Of a DNA stretch of 64,000 bases, positions 47,615 through 55,914 are shown one piece after another. The stretch is from the NCBI RefSeq assembly GCF_003611675.1, contig NZ_RAWA01000006.1:1-64000 (forward strand), in the 5' to 3' direction. A program made the position numbers and the translations under genes. The notes beneath the pieces were generated by a model. That model did not search any database, was not told where the DNA came from, and saw only the letters and a list, made by a program, of their open reading frames with translations. Every line of letters starts with the position of its first letter. Within the stretch, counting starts at the first letter, position 1. The stretch comes from Corallococcus sp. CA053C. GTDB taxonomy: Bacteria; Myxococcota; Myxococcia; Myxococcales; Myxococcaceae.

Positions 47615-48187
47615 TCACTCGTCCGCGGGGCGCGAGTCGATGGTGAGCTGGTAGTGCTCGGAGAGGTTGGTGAGCTGGGTGCGCCCTTCCCAGCGCGGGG
47701 TCCCATCGTAGCGCACCGTCACCCATTCCCTGCCGTCCTTCGACAGGGTGCGTTGCCCCGGCCCGTCCTCCAGCGTCCAGCCAGCGGGCAGGGCGGCGCG
47801 CACGGCGTCGGCCGGCCAGTAGACGAGCTGCACGTCCCGGAGCACCGGCCCCGACTGGAACTGGGCGGGCAGGCGGGGGTCGCGCTCCTCCTCCAGGGCG
47901 GCGCCGTTCCACCGCAGGGTGAGGATGCGCTGACCCATGGCGAAGCCCGCCAGCTGCATCAGCGCAGGGTCCACCTCCAGCAACGCCTCCAGGGAGCGGG
48001 GGCCGCCCGGGTCCGCCTCGTGGGCGAACACCAGGCGCTGGGTGAGGCTCACCGTGGCGCCCAGGGCCTCCGGCTTGAGCCGCAGCTCCGGCAGCGGTTC
48101 ACCGGGCTTCGACTCGGGAGGCCTGGGACGCGCGGTGGTGCAGGCGACGAGGCCCGTGAGCGCGAGGAGGAGGCTCAGACGGCGCAC
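47615..48187 (-). CDS. apeN: DUF3261 lipoprotein of the APE operon (ApeN-like)
   Basis: This is a 190-residue lipoprotein (RRLSLLLALTGLVAC, GTG start at 48187, overlapping the oxidoreductase gene by 13 bp). DUF3261 members sit in APE operons next to the MMPL exporter and LolA-like protein and probably help insert the aryl polyene lipid into the outer membrane. The body shows FAMGQRILTLRWNGAALEEE and VQLVYWPADAVRAALPAGW. Confidence 0.83.
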   Translation of the reverse strand: MRRLSLLLALTGLVACTTARPRPPESKPGEPLPELRLKPEALGATVSLTQRLVFAHEADPGGPRSLEALLEVDPALMQLAGFAMGQRILTLRWNGAALEEERDPRLPAQFQSGPVLRDVQLVYWPADAVRAALPAGWTLEDGPGQRTLSKDGREWVTVRYDGTPRWEGRTQLTNLSEHYQLTIDSRPADE

Positions 48188-49404
48188 AGTTCCTCGAGCA
48201 CGCGCAGCCGCCGCTTGCTGTCGGCGACGTAGGGGTTGTTCTTGTCCCACGCGTAGCCCGCGAGGATGGCGGAGATCATCTTCCGCACGTCCGGGGACGG
48301 GTTCGGGTGGAAGATGATGTTCTGGAAGCCGCCCTCGTACCAGGACTCCACGAAGGTGCGGAAGGTGTCCACGCCCGCCTTGAGCGGCTTCGCGTAGTCG
48401 GCCTCCCAGTCCACCTTCTCCCCGGCGAACTCCCGGGCGATACAGGCCGCCGCGAGGCTCGCGGACTTCACGGCGATGGTGACGCCCGAGGAGAACACCG
48501 GATCCAGGAACTCGCCCGCGTTGCCCAGCAGCGCGAAGCCCGGGCCCCACAGTGACTTCACGTTGGCCGCGTAACCGGTGAGCTTGCGCGTGGGCGTATC
48601 CCAGACGGCGTCCTTCAGGAGCTCCCGCAGGGACGGCGTCTCGTTGACGATGGCCTGGAGCCGCTCCGTGTCCGTGCCGGTGTACTGCTCCAGGTACTCC
48701 TTCTTCGCGACCACGCCGAGCGAGCAGCGACCGCCGGAGAAGGGGATGGTCCAGTACCAGACGTGCACGTGCTCCGGGTGCGTGGTGACGCGGATCTTGT
48801 TCCGGTCGAAGGTGCCCACGGGGATGCGGTCCTCCACGTGGGTGAAGATGGCGCCGCGCACGGGGAAGTTGGACGGCGTCTCAAGGTTCAGCAGGCGGGG
48901 CAGCACGCGGCCGAAGCCGCTCGCGTCCAGGATGAAGCGCGCCTGCACGCGGTACGTCTCGCCTTCGGGAGGCCGCACCGTCACCTCCGGCTTCTCGCCG
49001 GAGAAGTCCACGGTCAGCACCTCGTGGCGGAAGCGCAAGGTGGCGCCCTTGCGCTCCGCGGCCTGGGCCAGCACGTGGTCGAAGCGGCCACGCTCCACCT
49101 GGTAGGTGGTGCCCCAGCCGGGGCTGAACTTGTCGCGGAAGTCGAAGTCCGTGTACCGCCCGGAGCGCTCGAAGGCGGCGCCGTTCTTGAACTGGAACCC
49201 CGCCTCCACCACGTCCTGGAGGAAGCCGGCCTCCTCGATGTACTGCATGCTCTGCGGCAGCAGGCTCTCGCCAATGGAGAAGCGCGGGAACTGCTCGCGC
49301 TCCAGGATGAGAACGTCACGTCCCTGCTTGCGAAGCAGGCCCGCCGCGACGGAGCCCGAGGGGCCCGCGCCAATGATGAGGATGTCCGTCGATTCAGTTT
49401 TCAA
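48175..49404 (-). CDS. Flavin-dependent halogenase-like oxidoreductase
   Basis: This is a 409-residue FAD enzyme with a TTG start overlapping the MMPL stop (TTGA). The FAD motif is G12-A-G-P-S-G17. Two further features are those of flavin-dependent halogenases: W216-Y-W-T-I-P221 (the W-x-W-x-I-P motif) and Lys73 in GFQFKNGAAFE, at the position of the catalytic Lys in phenol/pyrrole-type halogenases, after SIGESLLPQSM. Homologues in xanthomonadin-type clusters are linked to halogenated pigments. It could also be a related dehydrogenase. It sits between the exporter and the DUF3261 gene, outside the usual ape order. Confidence 0.75.
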   Translation of the reverse strand: MKTESTDILIIGAGPSGSVAAGLLRKQGRDVLILEREQFPRFSIGESLLPQSMQYIEEAGFLQDVVEAGFQFKNGAAFERSGRYTDFDFRDKFSPGWGTTYQVERGRFDHVLAQAAERKGATLRFRHEVLTVDFSGEKPEVTVRPPEGETYRVQARFILDASGFGRVLPRLLNLETPSNFPVRGAIFTHVEDRIPVGTFDRNKIRVTTHPEHVHVWYWTIPFSGGRCSLGVVAKKEYLEQYTGTDTERLQAIVNETPSLRELLKDAVWDTPTRKLTGYAANVKSLWGPGFALLGNAGEFLDPVFSSGVTIAVKSASLAAACIAREFAGEKVDWEADYAKPLKAGVDTFRTFVESWYEGGFQNIIFHPNPSPDVRKMISAILAGYAWDKNNPYVADSKRRLRVLEELCAV

Positions 49405-51719
49405 TGTGAGGCTTTCCCGGGTGGAAGTCGGAAACAGGGGGTGAGGATCCAGATGGTGACCTCGCCCAGCAGCATGGCGAGACCGAACGAACGAAGGGCC
49501 GGCGTGGCCGACAGGCCCAGCAGCCCGAAGGACAGCAGCGTGCTCACGCCGGCCAGCGCCACCGCGAGCCACGCGGAGCCGTCACCGGGGTGCTCCAGGA
49601 GGAAGATGCCGTAGTCCACGCCCATGCCCAGCAGCAGCACCAGCCCCAGCACGGTGAAGAGCTGCAAGGGGGCGCCCACCCAACCGAAGAGGGCGAGCGT
49701 GAGGAGCGTGCCCAGCACGGAAGGAACCCACGCGCGCCACGCCTGACGCCCGAAGCGTGCCATCAGCGTGAGCAGCACCGCGACGTAGCCCGCGACGATG
49801 AGCCCGCCCATGATGCGCCGGTAGCGCCCGAGCAGCCCGGAGATCTCCGCCGTCTTGTCCACCCAGCGGATGCCCTCCAGCCCGTGCGCGACGGCCTCCA
49901 GCCGGGGCAGCACCTTCGGATCATGGAGGCCGCGCAGCATGAGCACGCTGTACTGCCGGGCGCCCAGCGTCCCCAGCCACTGCTGCCGGATGGCGGCGGC
50001 GGCGGGCCCGGAGAGGAAGCGCGCGGGGGTGAGCGGCCCTTGCGCGAACGCGGCGCGCGTGGGGGCCTCACCCGTGGAGGTGGCGACCGCGGCCACGGCC
50101 TGCGCTTCCGCGCGAGCGCTGAGGGCCGCGTCCTCGCGCTGCTGGGCCTCGGAGGGAAGCCAGTCGGACACGGCGCGGTAGCCCGCGAACACCTTCTCCG
50201 AGACGAGCGGATCCAACCGCTGCTTCAGCACCGCCTCGCGCGCCAGCACCTGTTCGTCGCTGTCGCCCTCCACGAGGAAGAACTGCGCGGGGCTGGGCAG
50301 TCCCAAGAGGCGCCCCAGCTCGCGCTGGTCGGCGATGAGGTTGGGAGGCGCGCCCTGCAACTGGCGCAGGTCGTCCTGGGGCTTCAGCCGGAAGATGCCC
50401 ACGGCCACCAGCACCGCGAGCACCGCGCCCGTCAGCCACCAGCCCCGGGTGGACGCGACGCGCGGCCAGCGGGTGATGGACGCGGAGAAGCGCTCGGAGA
50501 AGGCCGTGACGGGCAGCGCGCCCCGGTCCAGCGATGGGAACCAGCACACCACGGTGAGGAACGCGGCGGTGAGGCCGGCGGCGGAGAACACCGCCATCTG
50601 CCGGAGGCCGGGGAAGGGCGCGACGCCCAGCGCCAGGTACGCCACCACGCTGGTGACGAGCGCCAGCGCCATGCCGGGCAGGAGCGAGCGCATCACCGGG
50701 CCGCGCTCGGAAGGGGCCTTGCCCTGGCGCGCGGCGAAGTAGTGGAAGCCGTAGTCCTCCGCCACGCCCACGAGGCTGGAGCCGAACACCAGCGTGAGCA
50801 GGTGCACGCGGTCGAAGACGAGCGCGGTGACCGTCAGCGCCACGGCGCAGCCCAGGAGCAGCGACACGCCCACCAGCAGGATGGGGCGCAGCGAGCGGAA
50901 CGTCAGCCACACCAGCAGCAGCACCGCCGCCAGCGAGCCGAAGCCGATGGTGGACATCTCCCAGCTCGCCTGCGCGGCGGCGGCCTCCGCGTACAGCGGC
51001 ACGCCCGCGGCCACCAGGCGTCCACCGGGCACCGCCGCCTCCACGCGAGCCCGCGCCCGCGCCACCGCGGTGGTGACACGCGCGCCGTCTCCCAGCGCGA
51101 AGGCGGACACCTTGCTCTTCCAGGTGAGCAGCACCCACTCGCGCCCTTCACCTGACAGCCACAGGCGCCCGTCGCGCGGCCGTGCGGACGTCTCCGCCGC
51201 ACGGGCCTGCCACCAGTCCGGCCACAGCCCCAGCGGATCCACGTTCCAGTCCGTCAGCTGCGCGCCCGCGGGCTGGTACAGCTTCATCAGCGCGGTGCCG
51301 CCCAGCTCCTCCGGCGTCGCCCGTGTGAGCCATTGCCGCTGTGCAGGCGTGAGCAGCCGGTCCCGGTAAGGCCGGTAGAAGTCCACCGCCTGGTCGAGCG
51401 CGGAGGTGTCCACCACCGCGGGCTCCAGCACGTCCCGGGACTCCTCCATCGCGCGCGTGGCCTCGTCCGCGACCTTCTGCGCGGAGGCCCAGTCCTTCGC
51501 GCCCACCAGCAGCACCACCTGCCGGCCGGCCTCGTCCGCGAGCTTGCGCGTGGCGGCGTCCACCTGCGGCGCCTGCTCGTCCTCCGGCAGGAGCGCGAGC
51601 ACGTCGGTGTCCAGGTGGGCCGCACGCCAGAAGGACACCTGGTGCACGCCCACGGCGAGCACCACCAGGGCCCAGAGGATGGCCAGCTTATTTGCCAAGG
51701 CGTTCGGCTTCCGTGGCAT
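49401..51719 (-). CDS. apeM: MMPL/RND exporter of the APE lipid (ApeM-like)
   Basis: This is a 772-residue inner-membrane protein with a signal-anchor helix (LAILWALVVLAVGVHQ), a periplasmic domain (LLPEDEQAPQVDAATRKLAD), a block of five or six helices with VGVAEDYGFHYFAAR (MMPL-type Gly-x-x-x-Asp-Tyr), a second periplasmic domain and a second helix block with LGMGVDYGIFLLEHP. It is predicted to hand the pigment lipid to the LolA-like carrier. It overlaps the lolA-like gene by 32 bp. Confidence 0.9.
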   Translation of the reverse strand: MPRKPNALANKLAILWALVVLAVGVHQVSFWRAAHLDTDVLALLPEDEQAPQVDAATRKLADEAGRQVVLLVGAKDWASAQKVADEATRAMEESRDVLEPAVVDTSALDQAVDFYRPYRDRLLTPAQRQWLTRATPEELGGTALMKLYQPAGAQLTDWNVDPLGLWPDWWQARAAETSARPRDGRLWLSGEGREWVLLTWKSKVSAFALGDGARVTTAVARARARVEAAVPGGRLVAAGVPLYAEAAAAQASWEMSTIGFGSLAAVLLLVWLTFRSLRPILLVGVSLLLGCAVALTVTALVFDRVHLLTLVFGSSLVGVAEDYGFHYFAARQGKAPSERGPVMRSLLPGMALALVTSVVAYLALGVAPFPGLRQMAVFSAAGLTAAFLTVVCWFPSLDRGALPVTAFSERFSASITRWPRVASTRGWWLTGAVLAVLVAVGIFRLKPQDDLRQLQGAPPNLIADQRELGRLLGLPSPAQFFLVEGDSDEQVLAREAVLKQRLDPLVSEKVFAGYRAVSDWLPSEAQQREDAALSARAEAQAVAAVATSTGEAPTRAAFAQGPLTPARFLSGPAAAAIRQQWLGTLGARQYSVLMLRGLHDPKVLPRLEAVAHGLEGIRWVDKTAEISGLLGRYRRIMGGLIVAGYVAVLLTLMARFGRQAWRAWVPSVLGTLLTLALFGWVGAPLQLFTVLGLVLLLGMGVDYGIFLLEHPGDGSAWLAVALAGVSTLLSFGLLGLSATPALRSFGLAMLLGEVTIWILTPCFRLPPGKASH

Positions 51720-52296
51720 CCGGCGGCGGCGTCTGCGCCAGCGCGTCGAAGAGGATGACGCTGGTGTCCCCGCGCGTCTCCTCCAGTTGCACCTGGCGCA
51801 CGTATCCGTCGCCCTCCATGCGGATGTGCTTGAAGACGCGCGCGAGCCCCGCGTCCGTGGGCGTCAGCTCCAGCTTCCAGCCGGTGGGGCCGACGAGCGC
51901 GCCCTCCACCTTGAAGCGCTGCTGGAGCGTGGCCACGTCGCCCGCGAGGAGCGCGAAGAGCAATTCATTCACGGCCGCCAGCGCCGGCTCCTTCGTGGAG
52001 TCCAGGTGGTAGGCCGCGCCGCCCGCGCCCTGCTCGGCGCTCAGTGACTTGCGCGTGAGCGTCAGCGTGGAGGCGAACGGCGTGCGCGTGTTCCAGAGCA
52101 CGCCCTGGTCGCGGGCGAGGAGGAAGTCCCCCTTCGACACCAGCGGCTTCTTGAAGCCCGCCACGGTCTTCTTCTGTTCGAACTTCCCGCGCACGAGCGG
52201 CGCATCCACCAGTCGCGCGCGCACGTCCTTCACCAGGTCCGCGGCGTGGGCGCTCAGGCCCACGAGCACGCAGGTCAACAGGACGAGGGGCTTCAT
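51688..52296 (-). CDS. apeL: LolA-like periplasmic carrier (ApeL-like)
   Basis: This is a 202-residue protein with a signal peptide (KPLVLLTCVLVGLSAHA). The LolA-like half-barrel is seen in LVRGKFEQKKTVAGFKKPL, GDFLLARDQGVLWNTRTPF and GWKLELTPTDAGLARVFKHI. It would carry the aryl polyene lipid across the periplasm. The start overlaps the thioesterase stop (ATGA). Confidence 0.87.
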   Translation of the reverse strand: MKPLVLLTCVLVGLSAHAADLVKDVRARLVDAPLVRGKFEQKKTVAGFKKPLVSKGDFLLARDQGVLWNTRTPFASTLTLTRKSLSAEQGAGGAAYHLDSTKEPALAAVNELLFALLAGDVATLQQRFKVEGALVGPTGWKLELTPTDAGLARVFKHIRMEGDGYVRQVQLEETRGDTSVILFDALAQTPPPDATEAERLGK

Positions 52297-52712
52297 TCGG
52301 GCCACACTCCCAGCTTCTTCCAGAGCACTTCCGGGCAGACGAACTGCATCTCCCCCGTCGCCAGGGACACCGCCACCTGGATGGTGTGGGCCTGGTTCAC
52401 CTTGCGCCCGGTGGCCGCGTCGCGCAGCACGTAGTCGAAGCGCAGCCGGTTCTCCCACTCGGTGATCTCAACGCGCACGATGATCTTCTGCTTGTAGGAG
52501 ATGGGCGACACGTACTTCAGCCGCATGTCCACGACGGGCCAGCCGTACCCGGACTCGCGCATCTGCGGGTAGTCGTAGTCGTACCGGCGCATCAGCGCGC
52601 AGCGCGCCAGCTCCAGGTACTTCACGTAGTGCCCGTGCCAGACGATCTCCATCATGTCGAGGTCGTGGAACGGCGGATCAATTTCGATTTCGCAGCTCAG
52701 GTCAGGCTTCAT
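52293..52712 (-). CDS. apeK: Hotdog thioesterase (ApeK-like)
   Basis: This is a 139-residue 4HBT-type thioesterase: DPPFHDLDMMEIVWHGHYVK with the catalytic Asp, then RLKYVSPISYKQKIIVRVEI. In APE systems it probably edits or releases chains from the ACPs. It overlaps the lyase gene by 11 bp. Confidence 0.87.
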   Translation of the reverse strand: MKPDLSCEIEIDPPFHDLDMMEIVWHGHYVKYLELARCALMRRYDYDYPQMRESGYGWPVVDMRLKYVSPISYKQKIIVRVEITEWENRLRFDYVLRDAATGRKVNQAHTIQVAVSLATGEMQFVCPEVLWKKLGVWPE

Positions 52713-54261
52713 GCAGCCTCCACTCGCGGCGGCGGATGGCGACGAGCAGCGCCTGCAACTCCCCATCCAACGCGCGATCCTCCACCAGCAGGGGGATGCG
52801 CTCTTCCAGGTCCGCCTGCATCTGGGCCAGCGCCGGGCCGGGCTTCGCCTCCGGGTCCAACCGCTGGCGCAGGGTGACGCCCTGCCGGGCCGCGATGAGC
52901 ATCGCGGCCACCACCTGTTCGGTCAGCTCCAGCACGCGCAGGCAGTCGCGCGCGGCGATGGTGCCCATGCTGACCTTGTCCTGGTTGTGGCACTCGGTGG
53001 AGCGGGAGAAGACGGACGCGGGCATCGTCTGCTTGAGCGCCTCCGCCGTCCACGCGGAGACGCTGATCTGCGCCGCCTTGAGGCCGTGGTTGATGGCCGC
53101 CCTCGCGCCCGTGGACGCGGAGAGGTTGGCGGGCAGCCCGTGGTTGAAGCGCGGGTCCACGAGGAGCGCGAGCTGGCGATCCAACAGGTCCGCCACGTTG
53201 GCCACCGCCGTCTTCAGCCCGTCCATGGCGAAGGCGATGTGCCCGCCGTAGAAGTGGCCGCCGTGCAGCACGCGCTCGCCGTCGGGGTCGATGAGCGGGT
53301 TGTCGTTGGCGCTGTTCAGCTCGTTTTCAATCTGCGTGCGGAAGAAGGGCAGCGCGTCCTCCAGCACGCCGATGACGTGCGGCGCACACCGTAGCGAGTA
53401 CCGGTCCTGGAGCCGCTGCTCGTTGCGCGGCGGCCGGTCCGTGACGAGGTCCGCGCGCAGCCGCGCCGCCACGCGCTGCTGGCCCGCGTGGGGCTTGGCC
53501 GCGAAGAGCGTCTCGTCGAAGTGGTGCGCGTTGCCGGCGCTCGCCAGCACGTTGAACGCCGTCAGCCGCGTGGCCAGTCGGGACACGTACTCCGCCCGCT
53601 CCCACGCCAGGCACGCCAGGGCCGTCATCACGGCGGTGCCGTTCATGATGGCCAGCCCCTCCTTCGGCCTCAGCTTGAGGGGCGCGATGCCCAGCGAGGA
53701 CAGCACCTGCGCCGCGGGGCGCCGCTCGCCCCGGTGCCACACGTCGCGCTCGCCGCAGAGCACGGCCGCCACGTAGGACAGGGGCGTGAGGTCGCCGCTC
53801 GCGCCCACCGAACCCTCGGCGGGAATCATGGGCAGCACGTCGTGCTGGAGCAGCAGCTCCAGTTGGCTGAGCAGCGCCACGCCCACGCCGGAGAAGCCCT
53901 GGCACAGCGACGCGAGCCGCGTGGCCAGCACCGCGCGCGTCTCCTCGGGCGTGAGGAACCGGCCCGCGCCGATGCCGTGGTACGTGTAGAGGTGGTGCGG
54001 CAACTCCGCGACGAGCGCGGGCGGGATGGACACCGTCACGGAGTCGCCGTAGCCGGTGGTGACGCCGTAGATGACGCCGTCCTCCGCCAGCAGCCGGTCC
54101 AGGAACGCGGCGCCCTTCGCGATGCGCTGACGGAAGGCGGGGGCGGTGCCCAGCTCGGCGGGGCGCTCGCGCCGTGCCAGCGCGCCCACGTCCTCGAGGG
54201 TCAGCCGTCCGCCGTCGAACCGCACGGGAAGGTCAGAGAGTGGGGGGCTTCGCGGAGACAT
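52702..54261 (-). CDS. Aromatic amino-acid ammonia-lyase (HAL/TAL family)
   Basis: This 519-residue MIO enzyme is predicted to turn an aromatic amino acid into the matching trans-acrylate for use as polyene starter. The MIO triad is Ala154-Ser-Gly156 (SVGASGDLTPLSY). Other family residues are IYGVTTGYG (Tyr65), NGTAVMTALACLAWERA, QDRYSLRCAPHVIG and ELNSANDNPLID. The substrate loop reads LPHHLYTYHGIGAG, with His95 where HAL and the Flavobacterium-type TAL have Ser-His. So Tyr or His as substrate cannot be told apart, but the operon favours Tyr or Phe. This gene is absent from the simplest ape operons. Confidence 0.9.
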   Translation of the reverse strand: MSPRSPPLSDLPVRFDGGRLTLEDVGALARRERPAELGTAPAFRQRIAKGAAFLDRLLAEDGVIYGVTTGYGDSVTVSIPPALVAELPHHLYTYHGIGAGRFLTPEETRAVLATRLASLCQGFSGVGVALLSQLELLLQHDVLPMIPAEGSVGASGDLTPLSYVAAVLCGERDVWHRGERRPAAQVLSSLGIAPLKLRPKEGLAIMNGTAVMTALACLAWERAEYVSRLATRLTAFNVLASAGNAHHFDETLFAAKPHAGQQRVAARLRADLVTDRPPRNEQRLQDRYSLRCAPHVIGVLEDALPFFRTQIENELNSANDNPLIDPDGERVLHGGHFYGGHIAFAMDGLKTAVANVADLLDRQLALLVDPRFNHGLPANLSASTGARAAINHGLKAAQISVSAWTAEALKQTMPASVFSRSTECHNQDKVSMGTIAARDCLRVLELTEQVVAAMLIAARQGVTLRQRLDPEAKPGPALAQMQADLEERIPLLVEDRALDGELQALLVAIRRREWRLHEA

Positions 54262-55180
54262 TCACCTGATCCCAGAAGGGAAAGAAGTTGAACCAGTCGT
54301 AGGGCGCGCGCTTCAAGAGCGCCGTCACCTGGCCGGCATAGTGGCGCGCGCAGTCGGTGAGCGCGGCCTCGCGCTTGCCCCGGGGCAGGACGACGCGCTC
54401 GAAGAGGCGCTCGAAGTGGATGGTGTAGCCGTCCCCCTCGTGGATGCACCCGAGCAGGTACAGCGGGCACTTGAGCAGCGACGCCAACACGTAGGGCCCC
54501 ACGGGGAAGGGCGCGGAGTGGCCCAGGAAGTCGACGCGCACGGTCTGGCTGGCATTCACCGGGATGCGGTCGCCCGCGATGACCACGAACTCGCCAGCCT
54601 CCACGCGCTCGTTGAGGGCGACGGCGGTGGCCGGGCCCATGTCGGTGACTTCCATCAGCCGGAAGTCGTTCTCCGGGTTGAGGCGCTTGAGCAGGCGGTT
54701 GAACTGCTCCGCGTGCAGCGTGTGCACCAGGATGTTGAGCTTCACCTCGCCGTGTCGCTCCGCCATGGTGCGGCACAGCTCCAGGCAGCCCATGTGCGCG
54801 GTGACGATGACGCCGCCCCGGCCCGTCTTCGCCGCCTGGTAGAGCTCCTCGCGGCCTTCGGTGCGCACGCGCTCGAAGCGGTAGCGCCCGCTGACGGCGA
54901 GCAGCTTGTCCAGCATCGTCTCCGCGAAGGACACCACGTGGCGCACGCTGTCGCGCCAGTGCGGCTTGCGGCCCAGGGCCCCCGTCGCGACCTCCAGCCG
55001 GTCCAGGTACTGGAGCGACGCGTCGCGCAGCAGGGGCCGGCTCAGCCAGTGCACCAGCACCACCGGGTAGAGGCAGAGGCGGAAGGGCCAGCGGCCCAGC
55101 AGCCGGTGGATCCAATACAGGACCCAGATGCCGGCGACGAAGGTCGTCTCCCCCATCTCCGCCCAGTGGCGGGACTTCAT
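54233..55180 (-). CDS. LpxL/HtrB-like lipid acyltransferase of the APE operon
   Basis: This is a 315-residue membrane-associated acyltransferase: an N-terminal helix (FVAGIWVLYWIHRLLG), the H-x4-E active site in VTAHMGCLELCR and FVVIAGDRIPVNASQ. It probably acylates the sugar or glycerol anchor of the polyene lipid. In enterobacterial clusters this part is fused with a glycosyltransferase (ApeJ); here they are separate genes joined by ATGA. It overlaps the lyase gene by 29 bp. Confidence 0.87.
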   Translation of the reverse strand: MKSRHWAEMGETTFVAGIWVLYWIHRLLGRWPFRLCLYPVVLVHWLSRPLLRDASLQYLDRLEVATGALGRKPHWRDSVRHVVSFAETMLDKLLAVSGRYRFERVRTEGREELYQAAKTGRGGVIVTAHMGCLELCRTMAERHGEVKLNILVHTLHAEQFNRLLKRLNPENDFRLMEVTDMGPATAVALNERVEAGEFVVIAGDRIPVNASQTVRVDFLGHSAPFPVGPYVLASLLKCPLYLLGCIHEGDGYTIHFERLFERVVLPRGKREAALTDCARHYAGQVTALLKRAPYDWFNFFPFWDQVNVSAKPPTL

Positions 55181-55914
55181 CTCGCCACCTTCCGCCACAG
55201 GAGCAGGGGCAGCCGCACCAGCATCCCGAAGAAGAGCCGGGCGTGCATGCCGGAGATGCGCACGTTGTCCCAGAGCACGTCGAAGTGGGAGATGCCGTCG
55301 GTGGGGTAGCGCACCTTGGTGGGCTGGTTGAGGATGCGCATGCCGCGCCAGAACAGGCGCACCAGCACCTCCACGTCGAAGTCCATCCGCTTGCCGATGC
55401 GCACCGAGTCGATGAGCGCCACGGTGGGCGCCAGCGGATAGACGCGGAAGCCGCACATCGAATCGCGGATGGCGAACGACAGCGTGTTGATCCACACCCA
55501 GATGTGCGTGGCATAGCGGCCGTACAGCCGGCCCTTGGGCACCGACGCGTCGTAGACGGGCGTGCCGCACACGAGCATGTCGGGGCTCGCCTTCGCCAGC
55601 TCGATGAAGCGGGGGATGTCGCTGGCGTCGTGCTGGCCGTCCGCGTCGATTTGCAGCGCGTGGCTGTAGCCGCGCTCCTTCGCCGCGCGCAGGCCCGCCA
55701 TCATCGCGCCGCCCTTGCCCTCGTTCTGCGGCAGGCGGACCACCTCCACGCCGGTGCTGTCCTCGCGCGCGAGCCCGTCCAGCACCGCCGCGCAGCCGGG
55801 CTCGCTGCCGTCGTCCACCAGCACGCACGGCAGCCCATGGCCGCGCACCGCCTGCACCACCGCGCCCACGGCCTCGCCGTGGTTGTAGACCGGAATGACC
55901 GCGCAGACCTTCAT
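55177..55914 (-). CDS. GT2 glycosyltransferase of the APE operon
   Basis: This is a 245-residue family-2 glycosyltransferase: KVCAVIPVYNHGEAVGAVVQ, LVDDGSEPG, GKGGAMMAGLRAAKERG and the D-x-D site in LQIDADGQHDASDI. It probably builds the sugar link of the aryl polyene lipid anchor. It corresponds to the first half of ApeJ-like fusions. Starts and stops overlap its neighbours by ATGA. Confidence 0.9.
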   Translation of the reverse strand: MKVCAVIPVYNHGEAVGAVVQAVRGHGLPCVLVDDGSEPGCAAVLDGLAREDSTGVEVVRLPQNEGKGGAMMAGLRAAKERGYSHALQIDADGQHDASDIPRFIELAKASPDMLVCGTPVYDASVPKGRLYGRYATHIWVWINTLSFAIRDSMCGFRVYPLAPTVALIDSVRIGKRMDFDVEVLVRLFWRGMRILNQPTKVRYPTDGISHFDVLWDNVRISGMHARLFFGMLVRLPLLLWRKVAR

